From a bacterium (lineage in GTDB: Bacteria; Ratteibacteria; UBA8468; B48-G9; JAFGKM01), in the NCBI GenBank assembly GCA_026414725.1, contig JAOAIL010000004.1, positions 1 through 43,757 on the forward strand: a DNA stretch of 43,757 nucleotides, given 5' to 3'. Below, in pieces: positions 7,923-16,700 of the stretch; the stretch's first letter is position 1; each line of letters opens with the position of its first letter. Both the position numbers and the translations under genes were made by a program. The notes under the pieces are model-generated. The model was given only the letters and a program-made list of their open reading frames with translations. It ran no database searches and was not told the origin of the DNA.

Positions 7923-10370
7923 ATGGGAGAAGAAGAAAAGATTATGCCGGTTGGGATAGAAGAGGAGATGAAGACCTCTTACATTGATTACGCAATGAGC
8001 GTAATCATTGGGAGGGCATTACCTGATGTCAGGGATGGATTAAAACCGGTTCATAGAAGGATTCTTTATGGTATGCTTGAATTAGGGGTTGAGCCAGGAA
8101 GACCATTTAAGAAGTCAGCGAGAATAGTGGGGGAGGTTATGGGTAAATACCATCCCCATGGCGATGCACCTATATATGAATCCATAGCGAGGATGACACA
8201 GGACTTTTCTTTAAGATATCCACTCATTGAAGGACAGGGGAATTTTGGTTCAATAGATGGTGACCCACCTGCTGCTATGCGATATACAGAGGCACGTCTT
8301 ACCCATCTTGCGATGGAGATGCTTGCTGATATAGAAAAAGAAACAGTTGAGTTTATCCCTAACTTTGATGAATCACTTCTGGAACCAGTGGTTCTACCGA
8401 GTAGAATTCCTAACCTTCTTATAAACGGTTCTTCAGGTATTGCGGTAGGTATGGCAACAAACATTCCTCCTCATAATCTTGGAGAGGTAGTGGATGCAAT
8501 GATAAAAGTGATAGACAGCCCTGATATATCAATAGAAGAGATTATGGAAGTTCTACCTGGCCCTGACTTTCCTACAGGTGGAATTATATGTGGTAGGGAA
8601 GGTGTCAGGTCTGCCTATACCACAGGTAAAGGGATAATAACAATAAGAGGTAAGGTGGATATTGAAGAGGAAGCAAGCAAGAAGAAAAAGACCATTGTTA
8701 TAAAAGAGATACCCTATGAAGTGAATAAAGCTCGGCTTGTAGAGCAGATTGCAGGACTGGTGGAAGAAAACAAAATCAACGGTATTATTGAGGTAAGAGA
8801 TGAATCCGATAAGGAAGGGATGAGGATAGTTCTTGAGGTAAGAAAAGAAGAGAACGAGGATATTATTATAAACCAACTATATAAATACACATCCCTGCAG
8901 TCATCCTATGGCATAATTAACCTTGCGCTTGTCAATCAGCAACCGAAACTACTCAATATAAAACAGATGCTTGAACTCTTTTTGGACCATAGAAAGGAGA
9001 TTATATTAAGACGTACCCGTTATGATCTTAGGAAGGCAGAAGAAAGGGACCATATTGTTTCCGGACTTATTATTGCTCTTGATAATCTTGATAGGGTAAT
9101 CACACTCATCAGGAATTCCAAAACAGTAGAAGAGGCACGGGATGGACTTGTAAAGAAGTTTAAGATGAGTGAGAAACAGGCAAATGCAGTTCTTTCAATG
9201 CCGTTGGCTCGTCTTACAGGACTTGAGAGAGAAAAAATACTTGAAGAGAAAGAACAACTACAGAAAACCATAAAGGAATTGAAAGAAATCCTTGCCAGTG
9301 AAGAAAAAGTAAAGGCAATTATAAAACAGGAACTTAAAGAGATTCAAAAAAAGTATGGAGATGAGAGAAAGACAGAGATAGCAGGTCCTATTGAAGAATT
9401 TGATGAGATGGACCTTATCAGACCTGAGGATATTGTTGTAACTGTCTCTTCTGAAGGTTATATAAAGAGAAGTCCTTTAGAGGCATACAGAAGACAACGT
9501 AGAGGTGGCAAAGGGATGGTAGGGGTTAAGACAAAAGAAGAGGACTTTGTCAAACATCTTTTTGTCTGTTCCACAGTGGACACAATACTATTTTTCACAG
9601 AAAAAGGAATGGTTCACTGGTTGAAGGGATACCTTATACCAGAAACAGGAAGAAATGCAAAGGGTAAGCCCATAGTAAATCTTTTAAGGATAGACCCAGG
9701 AGAGAAAATATCAGCAGTAATACCTGTAAAGGAATTTTCAGAAGATAGATTTCTTTTGATGATTACTAAAAATGGTATGGTGAAGAAGACCGTTTTAAGT
9801 GCTTATAGCAGACCGAGAAAAGGTGGAATTATAGGTATAGGATTGAGAGAAGACGATAAACTGATAGATGTCCATATGACAGATGGAAATCAGGATGTAT
9901 TTTTAAGTACGAAGTATGGACTTGGTATAAGATTTTCGGAGAAGGAGGTAAAGCCAGTAGGAAGAGCAGCGATAGGTGTAATAGGGATAAGGTTTAAAAA
10001 TAAAGAAGATGAAGTTGTTGGATGTGAAATATGCCAGCAGGAAGAACAGAGCAGGTCTCTTTTTACAGCAACATCTGAAGGATTTGGAAAACGGACAATG
10101 ATAAGCCAGTACAGAAGACAGCACAGGGGAGGAAAGGGTGTTATAGACATAAAAACAGGTGGAAGGAATGGTTATGTGGTTGGTATCAAGTCAGTGAAAG
10201 CAGGCGATGAAATCATACTTATTACAAAAGGTGGTATTGTTATAAGGATGCAGGTTGATGATATCAGAACTGTTGGTAGGAATACATTAGGAGTGAAACT
10301 TATCAATCTTTCTTCTGGTGATAACATAGTTGATATGGCTTTGATATCCAAAGAGGATGAAGAACTTTGA
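7923..10370 (+). CDS. gyrA: DNA gyrase subunit A
   Basis: Breakage-reunion subunit of gyrase, 815 residues. The N-terminal winged-helix region has the active Tyr121 in [10 protein letters not shown], and the C-terminal pinwheel carries the GyrA box QRRGGKG, which separates it from ParC; a second related RQHRGGKG occurs later. In the quinolone-determining region the sequence is [10 protein letters not shown]: Ala82 stands at the Escherichia coli Ser83 position and Glu86 at Asp87. The ATG is preceded by AGGAGATTGAGGAG. It is 41 bp from gyrB, and the last 14 bp overlap the archease gene, so the genes are likely co-transcribed. No parC/parE is present in the window. Confidence 0.97.
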   Translation: MGEEEKIMPVGIEEEMKTSYIDYAMSVIIGRALPDVRDGLKPVHRRILYGMLELGVEPGRPFKKSARIVGEVMGKYHPHGDAPIYESIARMTQDFSLRYPLIEGQGNFGSIDGDPPAAMRYTEARLTHLAMEMLADIEKETVEFIPNFDESLLEPVVLPSRIPNLLINGSSGIAVGMATNIPPHNLGEVVDAMIKVIDSPDISIEEIMEVLPGPDFPTGGIICGREGVRSAYTTGKGIITIRGKVDIEEEASKKKKTIVIKEIPYEVNKARLVEQIAGLVEENKINGIIEVRDESDKEGMRIVLEVRKEENEDIIINQLYKYTSLQSSYGIINLALVNQQPKLLNIKQMLELFLDHRKEIILRRTRYDLRKAEERDHIVSGLIIALDNLDRVITLIRNSKTVEEARDGLVKKFKMSEKQANAVLSMPLARLTGLEREKILEEKEQLQKTIKELKEILASEEKVKAIIKQELKEIQKKYGDERKTEIAGPIEEFDEMDLIRPEDIVVTVSSEGYIKRSPLEAYRRQRRGGKGMVGVKTKEEDFVKHLFVCSTVDTILFFTEKGMVHWLKGYLIPETGRNAKGKPIVNLLRIDPGEKISAVIPVKEFSEDRFLLMITKNGMVKKTVLSAYSRPRKGGIIGIGLREDDKLIDVHMTDGNQDVFLSTKYGLGIRFSEKEVKPVGRAAIGVIGIRFKNKEDEVVGCEICQQEEQSRSLFTATSEGFGKRTMISQYRRQHRGGKGVIDIKTGGRNGYVVGIKSVKAGDEIILITKGGIVIRMQVDDIRTVGRNTLGVKLINLSSGDNIVDMALISKEDEEL

Positions 10371-10767
10371 AACGATTGAACATACTGCAGATGTAGGTGG
10401 CAGAATATATGGAAAGGATATAGAAGAGCTGTTTGTTAATGCTGTAAAACTCTTATATTTTTTAGCAGGGGTAAAACAATATCAGGAGAAGACAAAGGTT
10501 ATAAAGATAGAAATAAAAGGGCAGACAATAGAGGAATTACTTGTTAAGTTTTTAAATGAACTGATATACTATATGGATTCTAAAATGGTAGGAGGAGATA
10601 TAAAAAATTTATTTATAGAGAAAGCAAATGAGGGATTTAATCTCTATTGTGAAGTTGATGGTCACAGGATTTCTATGGTAAGGGAAATAAAAGCAGCAAC
10701 ATATCACAATATAAGGATTAAAGAAAAAAACGGGTTTTTCTCATCAGAAATAATATTTGATATTTAG
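10357..10767 (+). CDS. Archease
   Basis: A small (136 aa) archease-family protein. Archease activates the RNA ligase RtcB in archaea and eukaryotes by promoting its guanylylation. Family marks are the N-terminal [12 protein letters not shown], where the Asp is a conserved metal ligand, and the C-terminal [12 protein letters not shown]. It begins inside the end of gyrA (14-bp overlap), so translation is probably coupled. No rtcB gene lies in the window. Archease genes occur scattered in bacteria, often without clear context. Confidence 0.88.
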   Translation: MKNFETIEHTADVGGRIYGKDIEELFVNAVKLLYFLAGVKQYQEKTKVIKIEIKGQTIEELLVKFLNELIYYMDSKMVGGDIKNLFIEKANEGFNLYCEVDGHRISMVREIKAATYHNIRIKEKNGFFSSEIIFDI

Positions 10768-10776
10768 GGGGACAGA

Positions 10777-11130
10777 ATGAACAAAAAAGAAAAAAAGTAT
10801 TATATAGAACTTCTCAACAGGGAAAAAGAAAGAATTTTTAAGAATCTGGGATATCTCAGAGAAGGTATTGAATCAGGTGAAAAGGGGATACCTACACATA
10901 TTGCTGACTATGGAACAGATGAGTTTGAAAAAGGGTTAGGAATAGATATTTCTGATGAGGAAAGAAAAATCCTTGAGAATATAAACCTTGCGATAGAAAA
11001 AATAGAGAAAAATATATATGGTATATGTGAAAAATGTGGGAAGAAAATAGCAATTTCAAGATTAAAAGCAATCCCATATGCAAGGTATTGTATAAAATGT
11101 CAGAGAGAGAAAGAAAAAGGTGGCGTATAA
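10777..11130 (+). CDS. DksA/TraR-type C4 zinc-finger protein
   Basis: 117 residues with an N-terminal helical (coiled-coil-prone) part containing HIADYGTDEFE, and a C-terminal zinc finger formed by Cys84, Cys87, Cys105 and Cys108 in CEKCGKKIAISRLKAIPYAR and YCIKC. DksA-type proteins bind RNA polymerase through the secondary channel and tune initiation, often with ppGpp. The shorter, YteA-like version seen here is common in bacteria but poorly studied. A GGGGGACAG site precedes the ATG. The gene overlaps lspA by 11 bp. Confidence 0.85.
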   Translation: MNKKEKKYYIELLNREKERIFKNLGYLREGIESGEKGIPTHIADYGTDEFEKGLGIDISDEERKILENINLAIEKIEKNIYGICEKCGKKIAISRLKAIPYARYCIKCQREKEKGGV

Positions 11131-11578
11131 ATATAGATGGTTTCTTTTGACGTTTGTTCTTGCTGTGTTTATTGACCAGTTTTCTAAATATCTTGTAGTC
11201 AATTTTTTATCTGATATAGGGTCTTTGCATATATTCAAATACTTTTCTCTTACCCTCGTCAGGAACAAAGGAATATGTTTTGGTATTTTGAACAACCTGA
11301 ACCTAAGAGGGATTATTATCTTTGCCTCTTTCATTATTGCAGCAGGAATTTTCTTCTGCCTTGAGAGATACGGTAAGGACAGGATGACTGTTATTGCTTC
11401 TGGACTGATAGAAGGAGGTATCATAGGTAATCTTATAGATAGAATAACAATGGGGGCGGTTATTGACTTTATCAATTTTCATATCTGGCCTGTTTTCAAC
11501 CTCGCTGATACTTTCATTGTTTCAGGCGTAATAATTATACTTTTAAATAATTTTAAGAGAGGGAAATATGTATCCTGA
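11120..11578 (+). CDS. lspA: Lipoprotein signal peptidase (signal peptidase II)
   Basis: Inner-membrane aspartyl protease that removes the signal peptide of diacylated prolipoproteins (EC 3.4.23.36). 152 residues with four hydrophobic helices. The two catalytic Asp motifs are NLIDRITMGAVIDF and FNLADTFI, and the N-terminal IDQFSKYLVV is typical. The start is GTG at 11120, overlapping the DksA-like gene by 11 bp, without a strong ribosome site, so coupled translation is likely. Its 3' end overlaps lgt by 11 bp. Substrates in this window include Pal and the two LysM lipoproteins. Confidence 0.95.
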   Translation: MAYKYRWFLLTFVLAVFIDQFSKYLVVNFLSDIGSLHIFKYFSLTLVRNKGICFGILNNLNLRGIIIFASFIIAAGIFFCLERYGKDRMTVIASGLIEGGIIGNLIDRITMGAVIDFINFHIWPVFNLADTFIVSGVIIILLNNFKRGKYVS

Positions 11579-12308
11579 GTTTATAAAAATAGGTAATTTT
11601 GTTATATACTGGTACGGTGTTTTTGTTGCATTGGGAGTCCTTGTTGGTAGCACTATATTCCAGAAAATATCTTATCAGAAGGGGTATCCACCCCAACTTA
11701 TCTCATCTTTAATATTCTGGATTATTATCTGGGGTTTGATAGGAGGTAGATTATTACATATACTGGTTCATCTTTCCTACTATTACAGACATCCTTTTGA
11801 TATTATAAGAATAAGAAATGGTGGGTTAGCGGTTGAAGGTGCGGTTATATCTGTTCTTATATTTATTACGATATATTCCAAAATAAAAAGATTCAATATT
11901 AGAGAAATGTTAGATATTATTGCTCTTTCCACTCCTTTAGGCCAGGCAATAGGCAGGATAGGATGTTTTTTAAATGGTTGTTGTTATGGTAAACCAACTG
12001 AATTTTTCACCGGGATAAAGTTTCCTTTTTCTGCTGACAGGATACACCCTACACAATTGTATTACTCTGCAATTTATATAGCTATGTTTTTTTTCCTGAA
12101 AGCACTTTATAATAGACGACTTAAACCAGGGATAATATTTTCATCTTATATATTGGGATTTTCTTTAATCAGGTACCTTGTGGATATGTTAAGAGGTGAT
12201 ATGTCCTATACCTTTTTGGGGCTTTATCCAACGCAGTTAATTGCTATAATCCTTTTTATAATAGGTGTGGGATGGCTTTTATCTATAATTTTTGAAAGGA
12301 GAGGATAA
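11568..12308 (+). CDS. lgt: Prolipoprotein diacylglyceryl transferase
   Basis: Transfers diacylglycerol from phosphatidylglycerol to the lipobox cysteine (EC 2.5.1.145), the step before LspA. 246 residues, seven predicted membrane helices. Conserved segments: WYGVFVALG near the N-terminus, IGGRLLHIL, RNGGLAVEGA, the Lgt signature GRIGCFLNGCCYG, and HPTQLYYS. It overlaps lspA (11 bp) and the FHA gene (1 bp, TAATG). Adjacent lspA and lgt make this a lipoprotein-maturation segment. Confidence 0.96.
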   Translation: MYPEFIKIGNFVIYWYGVFVALGVLVGSTIFQKISYQKGYPPQLISSLIFWIIIWGLIGGRLLHILVHLSYYYRHPFDIIRIRNGGLAVEGAVISVLIFITIYSKIKRFNIREMLDIIALSTPLGQAIGRIGCFLNGCCYGKPTEFFTGIKFPFSADRIHPTQLYYSAIYIAMFFFLKALYNRRLKPGIIFSSYILGFSLIRYLVDMLRGDMSYTFLGLYPTQLIAIILFIIGVGWLLSIIFERRG

Positions 12309-12676
12309 TGGCAAAACTTGTTTTTAATTATCTTTTTATGGATAAGGAGTATAAACTGGAAGGTAAAGATGTTTTTTATGTAGGACGTCTTAATAGCAAT
12401 GATATAATAGTTCCCAATTATGCGCTTTTTGGTAAATTATCTCATGATTCTCAATCAGTGCTTGTTAAGGATCTTACAAAAGTATCAAGGATACACGCAA
12501 GGATTACTAGAAAAGAAGACAAATGGTATATTGAGGATATAGGAACAAAAGGGCTTGGAAGTAACTTTGGTACTTTTGTGAATGAACTACGGCTGGAGGT
12601 AAATAAACCCTATCTTTTAAAAAATAATGATAGAATAAGATTGGGAACTATTGAGTGTATATTTGTGGAAGATTAA
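12308..12676 (+). CDS. FHA-domain protein
   Basis: 122 residues almost entirely made of one forkhead-associated domain, the phosphothreonine-binding beta-sandwich. The family pattern is visible: YVGRLNSNDIIVPN (Gly-Arg and Asn-Asp), SRIHARI (the Ser and His of the binding loop) and GTKGLGSNFGTFVN. There is no membrane segment, kinase or effector domain, so it is presumably a cytoplasmic adaptor. No Ser/Thr kinase is in the window and the partner is unknown. It starts on the last base of the lgt stop codon. Confidence 0.85.
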   Translation: MAKLVFNYLFMDKEYKLEGKDVFYVGRLNSNDIIVPNYALFGKLSHDSQSVLVKDLTKVSRIHARITRKEDKWYIEDIGTKGLGSNFGTFVNELRLEVNKPYLLKNNDRIRLGTIECIFVED

Positions 12677-12693
12677 CAGATTGATAGATTTTG

Positions 12694-12730
12694 AAAAAAG
12701 GACTTATTGTAAAAATACTGACCTTTTTTT
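12694..12730 (+). terminator. Weak terminator-like hairpin before clpB
   Basis: AAAAAAGG (12694-12701) can pair with CCTTTTTT (12722-12729) around a 20-base loop and ends in a T run. The stem is mostly A-T and the loop large, so this is only a weak candidate for separating the gyrB-FHA run from clpB. Confidence 0.3.
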
Positions 12731-12764
12731 GTAACTTCTTATCCTTATTTCCCATCTAAAAGAT

Positions 12765-15350
12765 ATGGACTATATAAATGAAAAGTTTACAGATAGAGCA
12801 CAGGAATCATTATTAAGGGCACATTCTATAGCACAGAGCAGAAACCATCAGGTAGTAGATACAGTACATCTACTGATATCCCTTATTGAAGATGAAACTG
12901 TATTAGATATTTTAAAGCAAATGGGGGTAGATGTATTGAGGTTAAAAGAGGAAAGTTCTTCTTTACTTGATAAACTTCCTGAGGTTACAGGACCAGGGGT
13001 TTCAGGTGGTGTTTATATCAGCCAGAAACTTGGTCAGGTATTGAATAGTGCTGTAAAGCAAGCTGAGAATATGGGAGATGCGTATGTAAGTGTTGAACAT
13101 CTCTTCCTTTCCCTTACAGAGAAGTTTTCTGATGTCTCTGAAATTCTTAAAAAATATGATATCTTTAAGGAAAGATTATTAAAACTAATAAAACAGATAA
13201 GAAACGGAGAAAAAGTTATGGATAGAGATGCAGAAAATAAGTACAAGGTGCTGGAAAAATATACGAGGGATTTCACTGACCTTGCGAGAAAGGGGAAACT
13301 TGACCCTGTTATAGGCAGGGATGAGGAGATAAGGAGGGTTATACAGGTTCTTTCCAGAAGGACCAAAAATAACCCAGTTCTTATAGGTGAAGCAGGTGTA
13401 GGCAAGACCGCTATTGTAGAAGGACTTGCGAGAAGAATTGTTTCAGGAGATGTTCCCGAATCCCTTAAAAATAAACAGATATTAGGATTGGATATAGGCG
13501 CACTTGTCGCAGGTACAAAGTACCGTGGAGAATTTGAAGACCGTCTTAAAGCATTATTGAAAGAGATAGAAAAAAAAGAAGGAGATATAATTCTTTTTAT
13601 TGATGAACTCCATACCCTTGTAGGTGCTGGTGGTGCAGAGGGAGCAATAGATGCTTCAAATATGTTAAAACCAGCACTTGCGAGAGGAACATTGAGATGT
13701 ATCGGTGCAACAACTCTGGATGAATATAGAAAATATATAGAGAAGGACAGAGCACTTGAAAGGAGATTTCAGGTTGTATATGTTAAAGAACCGAGTGTTG
13801 AAGAGACAATATCTATTTTAAGGGGCTTAAAAGAAAGATATGAAGTCCATCATGGAGTAAAGATTACAGACAGTGCACTTGTATCAGCAGCGATTCTTTC
13901 AAGCAGATATATATCAGGAAGGTTTTTGCCGGATAAGGCGATAGACCTTGTTGATGAGGCAGCAAGCAGGTTAAGGATAGAGATGGAAAGTGTTCCTGCG
14001 GAATTAGATGAGATTGAGAGAAAGATAGTACAGTTAGAAATAGAAAGGCAGGCACTTAAAAAAGAGACAGGAAATGAAGTGAAAGAGCGTCTCGGGAAAA
14101 TAGAAAAGGAACTTGATACACTGAAAAAGGAAAAGGAAAAATTACGGTCAAGATGGCTTGCAGAAAAAGGCATTGTAGAAAATATAAGAAAAATCAAGGG
14201 TGAGATAGAAGAAGCAAAGAATGTTATAGAAAAGGCAGAGAGAGAAGGAGACCTTGATAAGGCAGCAGAATATAAATACGGGAGATTGATTGAACTGCAG
14301 AAGAAATTGGAAGATGAGACAGCAAAATTAAAGAAAGTACAGGGCAAGACAGGAGCACTTTTGAAAGATGAAGTTACAGAGGAAGATATAGCAGAGATTG
14401 TTTCCAAGTGGACAGGTATTCCTGTTTCAAGGATGCTGGAGGGAGAGGTTGAAAAACTTATTAAGATGGAAGAGCGACTTTCTAAAAGAGTTGTAGGACA
14501 GGATGAAGCAATTATTGCTGTATCCAATGCTATAAGAAGGAACAGGGCAGGACTTTCAGACCCGAAAAGGCCCATCGGTTCATTTATCTTCCTCGGTCCT
14601 ACAGGTGTGGGAAAGACAGAACTTGCAAGAACACTTGCAGAGGTTTTATTTAACGATGAAAATGCTCTTGTACGTATTGATATGAGTGAGTATACAGAAA
14701 AATATTCAATCTCTCGTCTTATAGGTGCTCCTCCTGGATATGTGGGATATGAGGAAGGAGGGCAACTTACAGAGAAAATCAGGAGAAGACCTTACAGTGT
14801 GATACTTCTTGATGAGATAGAGAAGGCACATATTGAGGTCTTTAACCTTCTTTTACAGGTTCTTGATGATGGACGTCTTACTGATGGACAGGGACATACC
14901 GTGGACTTCAGAAATACAGTTATCATAATGACATCCAACCTCGGCAGTCAGTATATCACTATGTTTAAGGAAGAGCAGGCGATGAGGGAAAAGGTGATGG
15001 ATGTTTTGAAATCAACATTCAGACCGGAATTCTTGAACAGGGTGGATGAGGTTATTATATTCAGAAAACTCAAGAAAGAAGACCTTCTGAAGATAGTTGA
15101 TATACAGATAGGATACCTTCAGAAACGTCTTGAAGAAAAGAGAATAACAATATCTTTTTCAGATTCTGTGAAGAACTACCTCGCTGAAAAAGGGTACGAT
15201 GAGATATATGGCGCAAGACCTTTAAAGCGGCTTATCCAGAAGGAGATAGAAAATCCACTTGCCGTGAAGGTTCTTTCAGGAGAGATAAAAGAAGGCAGTA
15301 GTGTTAATATAGATATCAAAAATGATATCCTTGATTTCCATGTTCTATAA
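12765..15350 (+). CDS. clpB: ATP-dependent chaperone ClpB
   Basis: Hsp100 disaggregase that, with DnaK, threads proteins out of aggregates. 861 residues: N-domain (1 to about 145), first AAA+ module with Walker A GEAGVGKT at 208-215, long coiled-coil M domain (about 410-530, rich in Glu, Lys and Arg), and second AAA+ module with GPTGVGKTE. The full-length M domain and absence of a ClpP-binding loop make it ClpB rather than ClpA or ClpC. The ATG at 12765 has no Shine-Dalgarno sequence. A CCCATCTA stretch at 12751 resembles a heat-shock (sigma32) -10 box. Its last 35 bp overlap the convergent waaA gene. Confidence 0.95.
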   Translation: MDYINEKFTDRAQESLLRAHSIAQSRNHQVVDTVHLLISLIEDETVLDILKQMGVDVLRLKEESSSLLDKLPEVTGPGVSGGVYISQKLGQVLNSAVKQAENMGDAYVSVEHLFLSLTEKFSDVSEILKKYDIFKERLLKLIKQIRNGEKVMDRDAENKYKVLEKYTRDFTDLARKGKLDPVIGRDEEIRRVIQVLSRRTKNNPVLIGEAGVGKTAIVEGLARRIVSGDVPESLKNKQILGLDIGALVAGTKYRGEFEDRLKALLKEIEKKEGDIILFIDELHTLVGAGGAEGAIDASNMLKPALARGTLRCIGATTLDEYRKYIEKDRALERRFQVVYVKEPSVEETISILRGLKERYEVHHGVKITDSALVSAAILSSRYISGRFLPDKAIDLVDEAASRLRIEMESVPAELDEIERKIVQLEIERQALKKETGNEVKERLGKIEKELDTLKKEKEKLRSRWLAEKGIVENIRKIKGEIEEAKNVIEKAEREGDLDKAAEYKYGRLIELQKKLEDETAKLKKVQGKTGALLKDEVTEEDIAEIVSKWTGIPVSRMLEGEVEKLIKMEERLSKRVVGQDEAIIAVSNAIRRNRAGLSDPKRPIGSFIFLGPTGVGKTELARTLAEVLFNDENALVRIDMSEYTEKYSISRLIGAPPGYVGYEEGGQLTEKIRRRPYSVILLDEIEKAHIEVFNLLLQVLDDGRLTDGQGHTVDFRNTVIIMTSNLGSQYITMFKEEQAMREKVMDVLKSTFRPEFLNRVDEVIIFRKLKKEDLLKIVDIQIGYLQKRLEEKRITISFSDSVKNYLAEKGYDEIYGARPLKRLIQKEIENPLAVKVLSGEIKEGSSVNIDIKNDILDFHVL

Positions 15351-16620
15351 AGTGTAATAGTAATCTCTTATTTTTTTCAGTAGCCCCTGTATTTTGTAAA
15401 AGGGTATGGTATCCCATCTCTCCAATCCTTATACATTCATCAGGATTTTTGAGAAGATGGATACATTCTCTTAAAAGTGCATCATAGTCAGATACTTCTA
15501 TTCCCCCTCCACCCTCTTTTATCTTTTGCCATTCCTCTTTGAAGTGCCAGTGATAGGGACCATAAAGGACGGGTTTTTTGAATGCAAGAGGTTCAATAGG
15601 ATTCTGCCCACCCCACATGTACAAACTTCCCCCAACAAAAGCGAATTCAGATATAGCATAGAAATTATTGAGTTCTCCATATGTATCAACTACAACAATA
15701 GAGTATTTTTTATCAGATGGTAGTTCGCTTTTTCTTATAAAATTCATCCCTCTGTTTTTTAAGATGTTATATACGTCTGTTTTATCAAGGTATCTCGGAA
15801 CAATTATCACAACCATATCATCAAAAATTTTCAAAAGTTTTTCAGCAATTTCAATAACAGGTAATTCCTCTGCGGGATGAAGTGAGCCAAATACCACAAT
15901 ATGTTTTTCTTTTTCTATTTTTAATGACTCCATTACCTTATCTGGATTTACTGTTTTTCCCATCTCATATGCAAGGTCAAACTTCATACTTCCCACGACC
16001 TTTACTCTGTTTCTATCCGCTCCTAAATATATAAGTTTTCCTGCCTCTTCTTCGGACCTCATACTGATTGCTGAAAAAAGTGGGAGAATTTGCCTTGTAA
16101 AAAATCTGAACATCTTATATTTCGGGTATGAAAAAGGAGAGAGCCGTCCATTTATGAGTAATACAGGTATCTTCTGCCTGTGTGCTATATAAAGCAAACA
16201 TGGCCAGAATTCTGTCTCTATTATCACAATAATTCCAGGATTAATTTTACTTATAGTACTTCGGATAACAGGATAAATATCAACAGGAAAAAACAGATAT
16301 TTTATGTTATTAAATCTCTTTTCAGCAACACGTCTTCCTGTCTTTGTAGAAAAAGTAATGACTATATTATTTTTATTTTCTTCCTGAAGGCGTTTTATCA
16401 GGGGTGTTATGGATAGAAACTCTCCTATGGAGACAGTATGTATCCATATATTCTTCTGTTTTTTAAGTTGTTTTATTGTTTCTCTATCGTATATACCGAG
16501 CCGTTCCTTTAACCCTGAAGGAAATTCTCTATCTGGCTTTATTCTTCTCCATATGAAAGGTAATGAAAGAATACTGGATACTGCAAGCAAAAAATTATAT
16601 ATGATTAGGTATATAAACAT
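15316..16620 (-). CDS. waaA: 3-deoxy-D-manno-octulosonic acid transferase (KDO transferase)
   Basis: Adds KDO from CMP-KDO to the lipid A precursor at the inner face of the cytoplasmic membrane (EC 2.4.99.12), so the cell makes LPS. 434 residues: N-terminal membrane anchor (about 3-22), GT30 domain with IHTVSIGEF (catalytic Glu67), IETEFWPCLL, FGSLHPAEE, and the donor-site run FVGGSLYMWGGQNPIEPLA followed by KPVLYGP. It converges with clpB with a 35-bp overlap, so the C-terminal codons of both genes share DNA. GmhA, encoded further along, supplies heptose for the same polymer. Confidence 0.95.
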   Translation of the reverse strand: MFIYLIIYNFLLAVSSILSLPFIWRRIKPDREFPSGLKERLGIYDRETIKQLKKQKNIWIHTVSIGEFLSITPLIKRLQEENKNNIVITFSTKTGRRVAEKRFNNIKYLFFPVDIYPVIRSTISKINPGIIVIIETEFWPCLLYIAHRQKIPVLLINGRLSPFSYPKYKMFRFFTRQILPLFSAISMRSEEEAGKLIYLGADRNRVKVVGSMKFDLAYEMGKTVNPDKVMESLKIEKEKHIVVFGSLHPAEELPVIEIAEKLLKIFDDMVVIIVPRYLDKTDVYNILKNRGMNFIRKSELPSDKKYSIVVVDTYGELNNFYAISEFAFVGGSLYMWGGQNPIEPLAFKKPVLYGPYHWHFKEEWQKIKEGGGGIEVSDYDALLRECIHLLKNPDECIRIGEMGYHTLLQNTGATEKNKRLLLHFIEHGNQGYHF

Positions 16621-16641
16621 AGAAATAAATACACACTTTCC

Positions 16642-16679
16642 TACTTACCTTTGCTCTATAAGTAAAGCGAAGATAAGTG
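16642..16679 (-). other. Imperfect hairpin between GH38 and waaA
   Basis: CTTACCTTTGCT (16644-16655) pairs with AGCGAAGATAAG (16666-16677) with one mismatch and one wobble, plus flanking A-T and wobble pairs. It lies in the 80-bp gap after the GH38 stop and before waaA. No T run follows, so it is not a clear terminator; mRNA processing or stability is possible. Confidence 0.35.
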
Positions 16680-16700
16680 GCTTAACTCCATTTAAAATAA

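Noticed and set aside
13850-14575. 241-codon open frame antisense to clpB
   Set aside because: It mirrors the low-complexity M-domain coding region and is rich in Ser, Phe and Leu; clpB on the other strand is unmistakable.
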